From Edaphochlamys debaryana (lineage: Eukaryota; Chlorophyta; Chlorophyceae; Chlamydomonadales), in NCBI GenBank assembly GCA_016858145.1, contig JAEHOE010000007.1, positions 372,001 through 436,000 of the forward strand: DNA of 64,000 nt, in the 5' to 3' direction. Made by a program: the position numbers and the translations under genes. This document shows, piece by piece, positions 34,249-45,300 of the stretch. The notes beneath the pieces are model-generated. The model was not told the origin of the DNA. It was given only the letters and a program-made list of their open reading frames with translations, and did not search any database. Position 1 is the first letter of the stretch. Every line of letters begins with the position of its first letter.

Positions 34249-36448
34249 TCAGTCCTTGGGCATCCACGCCATGCGCAGGCCGCTGATCCATCCCGTGCTG
34301 TTGCCGTACCCGCCCTTGGGTTGGGGGTTGGTCGGGTCGGCGTTCTTGAGCCAGCACTGGAGGGATGGGGCCAGGAGCGAGGCGTGAGGGAGCGGGCAAT
34401 GAACGTGGTGGAGTGGAATACACAGCGTGTGTGCCTAGGAAGATGGACCCACAACAGGTCATCCCTTGCAAGTCCACACAGCATCGGGCCCAACCACCAG
34501 GGCGCACCCAGGCGCACCTGTCTGAAGCGGAAGAGCTCCCCTCCGTTGCACCCATTGGGGTCGGAGCACCAGGTCCAGGCGTTGCACCACTGCGGGGCGG
34601 GGGGAGGGACAGGGAGGGAGGAGGGGCAGGTGAGAGGCCGAGATGCCACACGACCAGTCAGCCCCAATCCCCTCCCCTTCCCACCTCTGTCTGCGTGCAG
34701 CGACCGCAGCACTCCTCCGGAGAGTTGACGTAGGTGTTGTCGCCGTCGTTCAGGACCTGGAGGGGGGAGAGGGGAGGGGAGGAGAGGGGTAAGTGCCAGC
34801 GGGTTCGGAGGTGGAGGACACGTACCGAGACCATGGACACCATGCCGGTACCCGTATCTGCCGTACCTTGCCGTCCAGATCCGTGTCTAGGATGGTCGTA
34901 CACTGCTGTACGGATGGGCACCAGTCCTCCCCGTTCTGAGGAGGGTTGTTGCTGCGGGGATGGGACACAGGTGGAGGACATGCGTAACAGGGCGTCAAGG
35001 GAGTGTCGAGGTTGCTGCGACCAGGCCACAAGAGCTAGGCGAGAGGTTTCCGAACCCAAGCGTTGTCATTGTCAACGGCAAGAAAGTCTGTACACCTGCA
35101 TTCCCTAAGGGGGCGTTCACATGCGCACCGGGGTTCGCGCGGGGTTCGTGCGAACCCCGGGGGGTTCGGGCGAACCCTATTCACATGTGAACATCCCCTA
35201 AGCTTTTGCACCCACCATGAGCCCTCCAGATAGCAAGAAACGCCGTAGCCGCTGGACGACTTGGCGCACACGCCCTGTGGTGTGGAGAGATGAAGTAGGG
35301 CGGTTAGTGAGAGGCAGGCTTCGAGGTCCAGGGCTTGTGGCGATGGGCGCACACCTAGCACACACCTAGCAGCCCCGCCCCACAACCGTAGACCTTCTCA
35401 CCTTGAACTTGTAGCCGTTCTGTATGTAGCTCGAAGAGCAGTAGCAGCGCGTGTAGCCCACGTCAGGCAGACTGCCGTCGCGCACCCCCGCTGCGGTTGT
35501 GCCGCTAATCCAGCCCGTGTACTGGTCCTTGGTCCCCTTGGACCGGGGCCATGCCGAGCGGTTGGTTGGCTTGTCGTACTTGAGCCAGCACTGCCGGTAC
35601 CTGGGGAGAGCGCGAGGAAAGCGCACGAGAAGGATCGCGTAAGGTGCGGGGATGAGCGTGCATCTACCTCTTGCCGATCCGACCGGCCGTGAAGCCGCCG
35701 TAAAGCTCGATCACAGCAGCCTGCGTTCACCCCTCACTCTAGCCATCCTCACGCCATCCTCTTCCTGCCCCCTCCCCCCTCAAGCCTCGTCCCGTCGTAA
35801 AGGCCTGTTCTAAGCCCTGAGCGCTGCTCCCCTCGGCTTTATGGCCCGATCACAGCACGTCTCGCTCTAGCCAATCCCCACACGCATCCCGCACCAGTCC
35901 CCCGGTCTGTCCAACTCCGCCCCCTTGTCCCTCGACCCCTCAACCCCTCCCTCCCCTTCCCCACCCCCCCACTCACTTCCTCAGGTCTCGCTGGTAGTCC
36001 CCCGGGCTTCCCATGCACCCGTCCGCCGCCGCGCAGTAGATCCACAGGTTGCAGCCGGGGGCGGAGGCGCAGGCATCGCGGCAGGCCGTGACGTTGGGGA
36101 GGTACAGGGCGTCCCCCTCGGACACGATACCGCCCTCCACGTCGCGAGCGGCCACGGCAATCAGGGAGGCGGGGGGAGAGTCTGCAGGGGAGTGGGAGAA
36201 GGGGGGAGGAGCAGGAAGCGGCGTGAGGTGCGAAGGACGAGGTGTGGAGGCGCGAGAGCGAGAGCGCGGGAAAGCACTTCAGACGCGCGCTTGCCCTAGG
36301 CTTGTCGCGAGCAGCCGAGCCCCAGCAAGCTCGCACGCACGCTCCCCTACGCACCTGCGCTTGTGCAGCCGGCGCAGCACAGCAGCAGCGCTGCAAGCGC
36401 GAGGGCGGGCAGCCGCAGCGGCAGCAGCAGCGCAGAAGAGGGAGCCAT
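34249..36448 (-). CDS. PAN/apple-like secreted protein, copy B (intact reference copy)
   Basis: Eight exons: 36448-36355, 36181-35977, 35600-35402, 35274-35216, 34951-34867, 34756-34685, 34589-34518 and 34356-34249; 894 bases, 297 residues, all phases correct. A Leu/Ala-rich signal peptide ends near TSA at residue 31. Two related modules follow. Module 1: TACRDACASAPGCN, IYCAAADGCMGSP, then RQCWLKYDKPTN and GWISGT. Module 2: EECCGRCTQTE, CNAWTWCSDPNGCNGG, then CWLKNADPTN and GWISGL. This Cys pattern with C-x-x-C, a C.L/WK strand and GW.SG resembles PAN/apple domains, which bind protein or carbohydrate. Module 2 looks like a duplicate of module 1 with different exon structure. Expected location: extracellular matrix or cell wall. 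The ligand is unknown. Confidence 0.85.
35103..35202. mobile_element. Foldback (MITE-like) element in intron 4 of copy B
   Basis: A 100-bp palindromic unit. The outer arms CCTAAGGGGGCGTTCACATG and the complement of CATGTGAACATCCCCTAAG match at most positions, and the inside is built of ggggttcg/cgaacccc repeats that can pair with each other. The other family copies lack it at this intron. There is no coding capacity. The flanking target duplication is not clear. Confidence 0.6.
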
Positions 36449-36651
36449 GGTGCGCAGCCTCCTGCTTCCGGCGCTCGGGCCTGCAGCCGTGTCGGGAGGC
36501 GCCCTGGGGCGGTGCTTCAACAGCAGTGTCGAGCAGCGAAGGCCGACCGCCTGCAGTAAAGGACTACTGGTGGAGCGCTCGGCAGGAAGCAGCGGGCTTT
36601 ATTGCCGGCGCGCAATGGTACGGCCGCGTTCCCGCGCTCCAGGACGGGCCT

Positions 36652-36826
36652 GAGCGCGCCAAAACCTTACTTAGCTCGCCTGCGCAGGCATCCCAGCATC
36701 CCCCCGCGCCCAGCGCCACAACAGGGCACGCTACTCCTGCTCTCCAGCGGCCTACCCCCCTCATGCCGCGCACCTCACTGCCCCTCCATCCCCTCTCCCT
36801 CCCTCCCGAGCGCGCCAAAACCTTAC
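36652..36826 (+). repeat. 19-bp direct repeat, 156 bp apart
   Basis: GAGCGCGCCAAAACCTTAC occurs at 36652-36670 and again at 36808-36826. Similar but diverged sequence follows each copy (gcaggcatcc / gcagggcatcc), so this is an old tandem duplication of about 156 bp. Confidence 0.7.
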
Positions 36827-37020
36827 GAAAGCCCACCCGAGCAGGGCATCCCGCCGCCACTTGTTCCACGCTCCAGAGCCACGACAGGGCCCAGCCGAGC
36901 AGCATACGGGGGACAGGGGCCAGACCGGGGGCCAGCGGCAGCACGTTAGGCCTGGCGGGGCGGGCAGACCTTTGTAGCACCGCAATGCACCATATGGGCG
37001 AGCCCCTGTGCCCCAGAACC

Positions 37021-37701
37021 CTACGACAGGCGCCCCGCCGAGCCGCTGGTCGGGAGAGGGTCCCGCCAAACGGGGGGCCAGGAATACATCATCAGTCTGC
37101 ACCACAAACCACCAGAGGGGCTGGCCCCACCGTAATCGACCTCCCATATGAAGGAGACACCAGGCACAGCATACTGCCATGAGCCCCGTCGCAACCGCAG
37201 CTGCGGATGCGGGATCCAGATCCACGCGGGCGAGGGGTGCGTGCGCAGGTCGTGCGTGCCCTGCCCGTCCAGGGCGCCCAGGAAGTGCACGCCCAGCTCG
37301 ATCAGTGCGAGCCGGGAGCAGCGGCCCAGCAGCACCGGCGCCGGGACGAGGTGAAGCGAGGGGGCTTTGGGCTTGAAGTCGCACCAGAAGTGCGGGTTGC
37401 CCGCCGAGATGAGGTTTTGTACGAGCTCGATGACGACATACGTAGTTGAGGCTTGTGACTGCACCGCACAAGGCCTGCGCTGTTGTTGGGGGCTGAGCGC
37501 TCTGCTGACCTCCTGCCGCCACCGCCGCCGCCGCCGCCAGCTGCTGCGTGAGCCCCTGCAGCGTCTGCATCCGGAGTATTGCACGGGTGAAGGCGCTGAT
37601 GGCTTCGGTGGCGGGGGCCTTTGACGGGAGCTGCTGTCAGCCGCGTCGGGCGGCGGCGGCAGGATCTCGATGATGAAGCGGCCGACTACCGGTATGGTCA
37701 C
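37021..37701 (-). other. Unassigned open reading stretch, possible exon or pseudogene
   Basis: A minus-strand frame open for about 225 codons, without ATG at its start. Stretches such as ELVQNLISAGNPHFWCDFKP and LALIELGVHFLGALDG look like real protein: balanced composition and hydrophobic spacing. The first part is low-complexity. GTGAGT-like donor sequence lies just upstream at about 37720. I do not recognise a family. Confidence 0.3.
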
Positions 37702-37989
37702 GCGTCACGGCCTTACTCACGGCGGAGTATATGTGGGACTGCTGCAGTTCTGGGCCTGAACTGGTCATGTCGCTTGCCCGCAAAGCTCACGCAAGCAGCC
37801 GCAACAGGACTAGGCTGCGGCGCGATCGGCGAGCGGGGCCAACACACTGCTCGTGTCTTGCTGAGACAGCAGGACTCGCGTCGAGGGCTTCCTCCAGGTC
37901 CGTGACCACCGCGAGCAGTCCGCGAGCAGGCTTGACTTCGCCGAGCAGCTCCTCAACGATTGCCGCGACGCAATCTAGTTCTGCAGCGA

Positions 37990-38037
37990 CATCTTTGGGC
38001 AGCCCGGGCGCTCCATCTTTGGGCAGCCCGGACGCCT
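37990..38037 (+). repeat. 24-bp tandem duplication
   Basis: catctttgggcagcccgg followed by six bases is repeated once, with two differences. The period of 24 keeps the frame on the minus strand, where it gives GLPKDGAP / GLPKDVAA. Confidence 0.7.
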
Positions 38038-38323
38038 TTGGGCCACGCTTTTCGCAAACTCAGTGGGCATACTCGTCTACGTCCGAGCGGCGCAACAGCT
38101 GTTATTCGCTGTTTTTAATGCACTTGAACTGGGAGTCCTCTGCGCACTCCGGTAGCCAAACAGTTTGTGTACTAGCGTTATTGTATGGCAGTTTGCATGT
38201 TCTGGGAGGGACTACAGCCGCAGCGAACCTTGGAGCCCCGTTGACCGTTGACTCGGCCCCATCCGGGTTGGAGGTTCCCCCTTACACGCCCGCGCCCCCT
38301 ATCCGTCCCACCTCCTCCCTCAC

Positions 38324-38991
38324 TTCCTCAGGTCTCGCTGGTAGTCCCCCGGGCTGCCCATGCACCCGTCCGCCGCCGCGCAGTAGACCCACAGGCTGCA
38401 GCCGGGGGCGGAGGCGCAGGCGTTGCGGCAGGCCGTGACGTTGGGGAGGCGTAGAATAAAACAACGAAGCGAAGCGCTTGGTTGTGGCGTAGGGCGTGTT
38501 CCGCTGACTACGCAGACCTGTGGGGGGCTTACCGAGTGTTCGTCGTCGCCTGTGGATCGGGAGGGCCCGCGAGGGCACAGGGGCACGGAATCTCGCGGTG
38601 GACACGCACACGAGTTATGGAGAGGGAGGGCGGGGGGGGAGGAGCCGGGGTCGGCCATGTTTCATGTTAGGGTGCCAGCGCGTAATAGAGCCCAAGAGCG
38701 CCCGCGTCCCGGTCGGAAAACAATACCGTATCCCAGCCAGCTTACCTCGGGCTTACCTGGGCTAACCTGCATGTGTGTAGAAGGGGAGGGTCCGCCATCG
38801 CCCCAGTCGGCGCGACTAGAGCCCCCAGAAGTCTAGGTGTCCCCACGTCCCATGGAGCCGAACCTGGGGGTGAAGATGACGTTGTCCGAGAAGAGGAAGG
38901 ACGTTGGGGAGGTACAGGGCGTCCCCCTCGGACACGATACCGCCCTCCCACGCGCGAGCGGCCACGGCAATCAGGGAGGCGGGAGGAGAGT
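38324..38991 (-). pseudogene. PAN/apple-like copy C: single exon-2 relic split by an insertion
   Basis: Only exon 2 with short intron flanks is present. Its 3' part (38324-38449) encodes NACASAPGCSLWVYCAAADG and its 5' part (38900-38991) GGIVSEGDALYLPNV. Removing the inserted 450 bp and one copy of the 13-bp duplication gives exactly 205 bases, the length of exon 2 in the intact copies. Donor and acceptor dinucleotides at the exon edges remain. The 5' part has further substitutions (AARAWEGG instead of AARDVEGG). No other exon of this copy is found nearby. Confidence 0.85.
38450..38899. mobile_element. 450-bp insertion with 13-bp target-site duplication
   Basis: The exon-2 relic is interrupted at GACGTTGGGGAGG, which occurs on both sides (38437-38449 and 38900-38912). 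The insert starts cgtagaataaaac and ends gagaagaggaag. There are no terminal inverted repeats, but a near-palindrome (acaacgaagcg / cgcttggttgt) lies at its left end. On the minus strand it carries three AGGT(T/A)AGC donor-like sites in a row and a frame starting at 38658 that runs into the relic exon. Long, variable target duplications are typical of LINE/SINE-type insertion. It has no coding sequence of its own that I recognise. Confidence 0.7.
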
Positions 38992-39356
38992 CTGCAGGGG
39001 AGTGGGAGAAGGGGGGAGGGGAGGAGGGGGAGAGGTAAGGCGGAATCACTGCGATTGATGACCTCGAGCCAACCTCAACCCCAACCCCAAGCCCGCTGAC
39101 CACTTACCCCTTCCGCTCCTGTGTAGGCCAGCCCCTCCGCCGCCGGCACTGCCTGTCCACTCCCCAACACCCAAACACACCAAAGCCCCCGAGCCCCCGT
39201 GCCAACCGCCGTACGGCGCGTGCAGATATGGCCCGAGAGCTGCAGCGTTATGCCGCTCCACCGCCACCGCTAGCTTTCGATGTGTACCGCGCAGCCAGTC
39301 GAGATGGCCTAGACGTCGGCTCGTGTTGTCGCAGAGCACGCGTAGGGGTCGGCAGG
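38992..39356. other. Upstream region of the GH127 gene
   Basis: The first about 40 bases are intron 1 sequence of the PAN relic (shared with copy B). The rest should hold the GH127 promoter and 5' UTR. No TATA box is seen. Confidence 0.5.
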
Positions 39357-42300
39357 ATGGCCACCTCGGGCACTGCTGTCTGCGTGCTTTTGGTATTGGC
39401 CATAGTAGCTCTCGCACAAGCCGGGATAGAGCCGTTCCACCTCAGCGAGGTGCGCCTGGCCAATAGCAGCATTCACGCGAGATATGAACGCATCAATGCC
39501 AAGTATCTATTGGACATGCTCGACGCCGATAGGCTGCTCTGGGTCTTCAGGTGAGCGATCAGGGCGGAAACTATCGGCGGGGGCAGATGCCATGCGGGAG
39601 CACACCGGGCGTGCGGGAACGTGGGGCTCGGGGCTGACGTATACCTAAGTTGCAGCAACTTCTGCCCCGAGCTCGGTTTGCGGGGATGGGGGTGTGGACT
39701 GCACTCCCGACACATCCCGCCCATCCCCTTCGGGCACGGTGTCCACCCCTCGCAGGAAGAACGTGGGCCTCCCCACCCCCGGGAAGCCCTACATAGGATC
39801 CTGGGAGGACCCAAAATGCGAGCTTCGCGGGCACTTCGTGGGGCACTACCTATCAGCGCTGGCGCTAGCTTACGCGGGGACAGGTGCGGGTGTCATTGCT
39901 CTTTTGTGGGTTCGTTGTGCTGCGGCGACTGGCATACACTCAGGGAGGTCAAGCATGGTCCATAGGGAGCGTGCCCCCCGTCCCCGTTGGCCAAGCCTAG
40001 ACACCGGGGCAACTGGCTAGGACGCGCCGGCCTTCCGAGCTACCCTGGACGTCTTGATTTCTCTGGGGCCGAGCGGCGTGTAGGCCGACCCAGCCCTCCC
40101 TACTTTCCTCCCTGTCCTCACGCCCCCTCCACCCCCTCTCCAACCCCTCTCTTTCTACTTGCCCCAGGCAATGTGGCCTTCAAGGCACGGCTGTCCCACA
40201 TGGTGTCGGAGCTGGCCAAGGTGCAGGCGCTGCTGCCCGGGGGATACCTCAGCGCCTTCCCCACCTCCTGGTTTGACCGGGTCGAGTCCCTTCGCTCCGT
40301 GTGGGCGCCCTACTACACGGTGCGGCGGGGCGGGTTTACCGGTACTGCAGGGGCAGAGGGCTGACGTCAGCACTGAGGGCGTTGAGCCTCCGGGCTTGTT
40401 TGCCTGCCCTCTGGTAAAGGCGCGCCATTCCCGGTTCTGGCTAGGAAGGCGCCTCACTGAGAGGGGCCGTATCTACAGCGGTGGACCCGCGCGGGGCGGC
40501 TGGGGGAGGCCGCGGGGCGGCACCATGGGCTGGCGGGTCGGAAGGTCTTGGGCAAGGTGTGATGACAGTTGTGCCATTGGCGCGTGAGCTCCTGGGCACT
40601 GTTCGAGGGCCAGGAAGCAACCTGTACGACAGCACGAGGACCAGTCGTTGCCGTACGCACGGGGCCCCATGCATGCAGATCCACAAGATCATGGCCGGCC
40701 TGGTGGATGCGTACGAACTGGGCGACCAGGCCGAGGGGCTCAACATGGCGAGCAAGATGGCGGCCTACCACTACACGCGCACCAAGGTTGGGCTGGGGGC
40801 CTGGGGCCCCACGTTGGGGGCTGGAGGGCTGGGGCACCAACCAGTTGGGATCACGGGGCCTGGGCTTTTCCAATGGCTGAAGGCTCCAGGTTGCACTGCA
40901 ACACCACAGCCAATGCTGGGCTGGCGCTCATGAACATGACACGCTCCTTGCCGCACCCGCCCCTTGCAATCTCGTCCACTTGTATTGTTGCCCACGTGGA
41001 CTCATGTGTCCATCCATCCGTGCCGCCCCCCATCCATCCGCACCCCCAGGCCTTGATCAAGAAGAAGGGCTGGACCCACTGGCAGGACGTGCTGGAGTTC
41101 GAGTTCGGGGGCATGAACGAGGCGCGTTGCCGGGACTGGGCGGATGGATGGAGGGTCTTTGGGAAGGGGTGGAGGGATCCAGGAGGAGCTGACTCTGCAT
41201 CCGCGCGCAACGGTGGTGGAATGAGCCCCGTGCTTGTCCGCGGTCCGATCGTCCAACCGGCGTGTGCCCTCATGCGGTAATCGCTTGCGCCCCTGATGCT
41301 GCCGTACGCCCCTGCAGATCCTGTACCGCATGTACGGCCTGACTAAGGACCCCGACCACCTGGCCTTCGCGCGCATGTTCGACAAGCGCATCTTCCTGGA
41401 GGAGATGGAGGCGGCGGAGGACAACCTGTACGACCTGCACGCCAACACGCACCTGGCGCAGGTGAAGGGGGTGGGACTGAAGGGCGACTGGACCCCAGGC
41501 TCAGACCCCAGCGCGTCGACCCCATTCCCCCGACCCACAAGACCGGGTGGGCACCTAATTGACAGCATAGCTGCACGCACTCACCTTGCTCCCTCCACCT
41601 CCCCCTGCCCCGTGCACCCGCCCTGCAAGGTCGTGGGCTTCGCCGCCGGCTACGAGTCCACCCGCAACCAGTCGCTGCGTGTGGCGGTGAACAACTTCTT
41701 CGAGATCATAACGCAGCACCACGGCTTTGCGACGGGCGGAACCTCGGTGTTCGAGCGCTGGGAGCACAGCGAGCACTACGCTTACGTAATCGCGGAGCGA
41801 GACGGGTCCAACTGGGTGGTGAGCGCTGCACGGGGAAGAGGGGAGAGCGTGGGAGCGCGCTTAGCCGGAGGAGGGGGACCGTAACAGGACGTGTCTTGCC
41901 CCGCAATGCCAAGGCGGCGGGACCGCGCCAGAAGCCCGTTCTCGCCCGCCGCCGCCCCGCAGCCGCGTAACGCGCTCAAGACGCACGAGACATGCACACA
42001 GGTGCGGCGGAGTGGGTTGTGGGGGCGGATGGTGGGGCGGGCAACGGGGCACCAGGCGCCGTGGGTCCGTGTGGGTGCACCAACCCTCCCGGGCGCAGGC
42101 AGAAGTGGGGCACCGCCTGACCAACGAATGCAGCCGTGGACACAAAGCATCTACCGTGATCCTTATACCCTTGAACGCAGTACAACATGCTCAAGATCGC
42201 GCGGTCGCTGTTCCTGTGGACAGGGGACACATACTACGCGGTGAGGGCGCGGAAGGGATGGCTCTGGACGGGGTAGCGGTGCATGGGGCTTGGGGAGGGC

Positions 42301-45300
42301 TCGGCGGGGGCCGGCCCGCGGGGCGGCGAGGATGGTTATTATACTGGGGCGCTCTGGCGTCGATGCATGGGTGGCCAGACATGGGTCCCCACAGACAGGA
42401 TCCTCGGGTCCTCGGGGCAGGGCACCAAGGGGAAGACAGCTCGACCCACCACATCGCTGCAGGCCGCCACCTCCACCCCTGCCCTGCCTCCGGTGTCCAG
42501 TTCGTCAAACGTCAACCCCTCCTCCCCCGACCCGACAGGACCACTACGAGAGGGCCATGGTGAACGGCATGCTGGGGGTGGCCCGCCTGCCGCCCGAGGA
42601 CTGGGTCGAGGTGGGCACGGGTCTGAGGGGCAGGCCGTGGGGGCAGCCCGTGGGGTCGTAGGTCGGCCCGACTTGGGAAAGCCCGGTGCGCGGCGGGAGA
42701 GTGGAGGAGCTGTCCACATACAGTCGCCCTGTGGGCAACCCCAGTGCACGTGTTGAGCTCAAAGAGCGAGGGGCACGCGCTGGAAGATGCGGGACCTCTC
42801 CGAGGGCGCTGTGTGTGTGTAGGCAGAAGTGGCCCTGCGTCCTCTGAACTTCCTCCCACCCCTTCGGGCCGTACCCTCCCACAACCCCACGCTCCCCACC
42901 CCAGGGCCACGCCGGGCACGCCTCCCACCACCACCACCACCGCCACCTCTCCGCCCTGCGGGACGGAATGCTGGCGGGGCCCGGCGCGCGCGCCCCCGGC
43001 GGCCAGCTGCTGCGTGACACGCATGCTGCGCACGCTGAGCTGCACGCGGCGGAGCACGCGGGGCACGGGGCGCATGGACACGGCGCCAAGGCAGGACCGG
43101 GCAAGGCGGGGTCTCTGGTCAGCCCCTACACCCGGTACCACGACGACGAGTGGTGAGCAGCGGGCCCTGCTGACGGGGTCACAGGGAGGTGGGAGTCTAG
43201 GAGCGCCTCCAAAGGCGAAAGTGACGCTGGGCTCTTAGTCCCACGGTTGTATCGCTTCTGAAGGTCCTTGCGCCCCGCCTCCCGCCTCCCGCCTGGTGCC
43301 TCCGCCCCAGGGGCAACTTCATTGGCTTCAGCCGCCCGCGCCCCGAGTGGAATGTGTCCGACGCCCACGGGCCCGGTGCGTGAGTGTGCCTGCACGGGTG
43401 GGCGGCGAGCTCGACGGCATATGTCCTTGCCCCAGTTGCCGATGCCAGAGCCGGTTCAGGCGGTTCCATGAGTGGCAAGTCCTTTCAAGGCGCATGGCGG
43501 TGCCCCATACCGTAACCCCACGTGCCTCTCGTCCTCTGCGTCATTGCCGTACGCAGGTGTGTACCTGTACCTATTGCCCATGGGGCACGGCAACTCCAAG
43601 TCGGATAACCTGTGAGGAGGGGTGGTGTCCAAAGCCCAAAAGGTCTTGCGCCGTTATAGGCAGCACGAACACGGCCGCCGGTGGAGGAGGGCACGAGGGG
43701 CCGCGGTGCAGCAGTCGAGACGGCCACCGTCAATCCGCCGCCGCCTCCATCGCAGGCACCACTGGGGCTTCCCGTTCCACTCCTTCTGGTGCTGCTATGG
43801 TACGATTATCGAGTCGTACGCCAAGCTGGCAGACTCCATCTACTTCAAGTAAGGAGGGGGGCCGGTGCCTTGAAACTGAAAGGGCGCATCCCTCCTGTGC
43901 GCGCTCGTGGGGTGGAGTCTAGCACCTGTGCCTTAACCTGCCCCCTCAACCTACCCTGACCTGCTCACTGCAGGGACATGAAGCCCGAGGCCGCCGTAGG
44001 CGATGCGGGCGTCAAGCTGCCGCCGAGGGTGAGCGAGCGCCCCCGGGGTTCCCTACTCCAGCCTCTGGCCTAATCCGTCCTGCGACCCGCCCACCCGCAG
44101 ACCTGAATTGCTCCCTCTGTCGCCCCCGCAACCCCTCCTCATTCTCTCTCCCTCCCTATCCCGCACTCAGCTCTACATCAACCAGCTGGTGTCCTCAACG
44201 CTGACGTGGACCGAAATGGGCGTGCGGGTCAAGTTGGAGGCAGACATGTTCGCACCGGGTACGGACCGGGAAGGCCTCTGCTGTTGGCACTGAATACCGG
44301 GTGTGCCGGTAGTGTTGTTCAGGGGGCAACGGGTCCAGACGACGAGTCCGACACGACGTATGAATGCCCCATTATTATTTCCATTGCTAGTCCTACCGGT
44401 AGTTTTAAAACGGCGGCAACGGGTCTAGACGGGTGACGACAATGGTAAACGGAACGGGGTGAGTTGACGCGACGGTTACTGACCCTATCCCATCGCTTTG
44501 CCTGCAGGCCCCGCCACGACTGCGGAGATCAAGATCGAGCCGCTGCTCCCCAGCGCCAGCCCAACCTTCACCGTCATGCTCCGCATCCCCGCATGGGCGG
44601 TTGACGGCGCCGTACGGCTGGAGATCAACGGTCTGCAGTACAACGGCTGCCCGGGCGCGCCGCTGCCCAACACGTACTGCAAGATCACGGGGTGCGCTCA
44701 ACTGGAAGGACCAACTTGGACGTCTGGGGATAAATCCAGCTAATGATTTCAACAGGACCGGATAGGCTCCCCCCCGCATGCCCTCCCCACCGAAGCGCAT
44801 GCTTCGCCCTCTCTCACTGACGCCCCTGACCCCCTGTCTACCAACCCCGACCTCATCCATCTCTCCCATGCCCCGTGCCACCGGCCCACAGCGAGTGGAG
44901 CGGCAAGGAGGCCATCCACGTCCGCATCGCCCTCCGCTGGTGGTACTCCCCCGCGGCCGACAAGCGGGTCGCCTACCAGTCCCTCAAGGTGGGGCAGCGC
45001 CGCTCGTGGGGCTGAGCGGGGCAGGGGCATGGCAGGCAATGGGCGGTAACTCGACAGGACCAATCTGGCGCGGCCGGTTGGCACCAATTGGCACCCATCG
45101 AGGCAGGCTGGGGGAGCCGAGGAAGCCCGATGGACTAGGAGGGAGCGGCTCCTGCACTAGGCAGGGCGCAGGCGGCTGGGGCATCGCCCATGCATGACTC
45201 ATGCGGCTGTCATGCGCCTCCCCGGCGCAGGCCATCATGCTCGGCCCTTACGTAATGGCGGGGCTGACTCACGATGACTACACCGTGGGCCTGCCGGAGG

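Larger units (their letters stand above)
36449..38323. other. Region between PAN copy B and the copy C relic
   Basis: Contains the copy B promoter, a 19-bp direct repeat (36652 and 36808), an unassigned minus-strand open stretch (37021-37701) and a 24-bp tandem duplication (37990-38037). On the minus strand 38045-37840 reads as Leu/Glu-rich sequence such as ELDCVAAIVEELLGEVKPA, which could be an exon of a decayed gene. No family could be assigned. Confidence 0.4.

Noticed and set aside
35115..35190. tRNA-like ggttcg...cgaacc loops
   Set aside because: The stems belong to a foldback repeat; no acceptor stem, anticodon arm or CCA-compatible end could be drawn.
36049..37182. 377-codon plus-strand frame over PAN copy B
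   Set aside because: Starts as antisense of exon 2 and continues through introns and intergenic DNA. No motif.
37990..38037. Possible CRISPR-like repeat
   Set aside because: Only two tandem units without spacers, in a eukaryotic nuclear context.
38450..38899. Insertion as a spliced intron (introner) of the PAN relic
   Set aside because: The insert begins with CG and ends AAG, so its exact ends do not form a GT/GC-AG intron, and the copy lacks all other exons.
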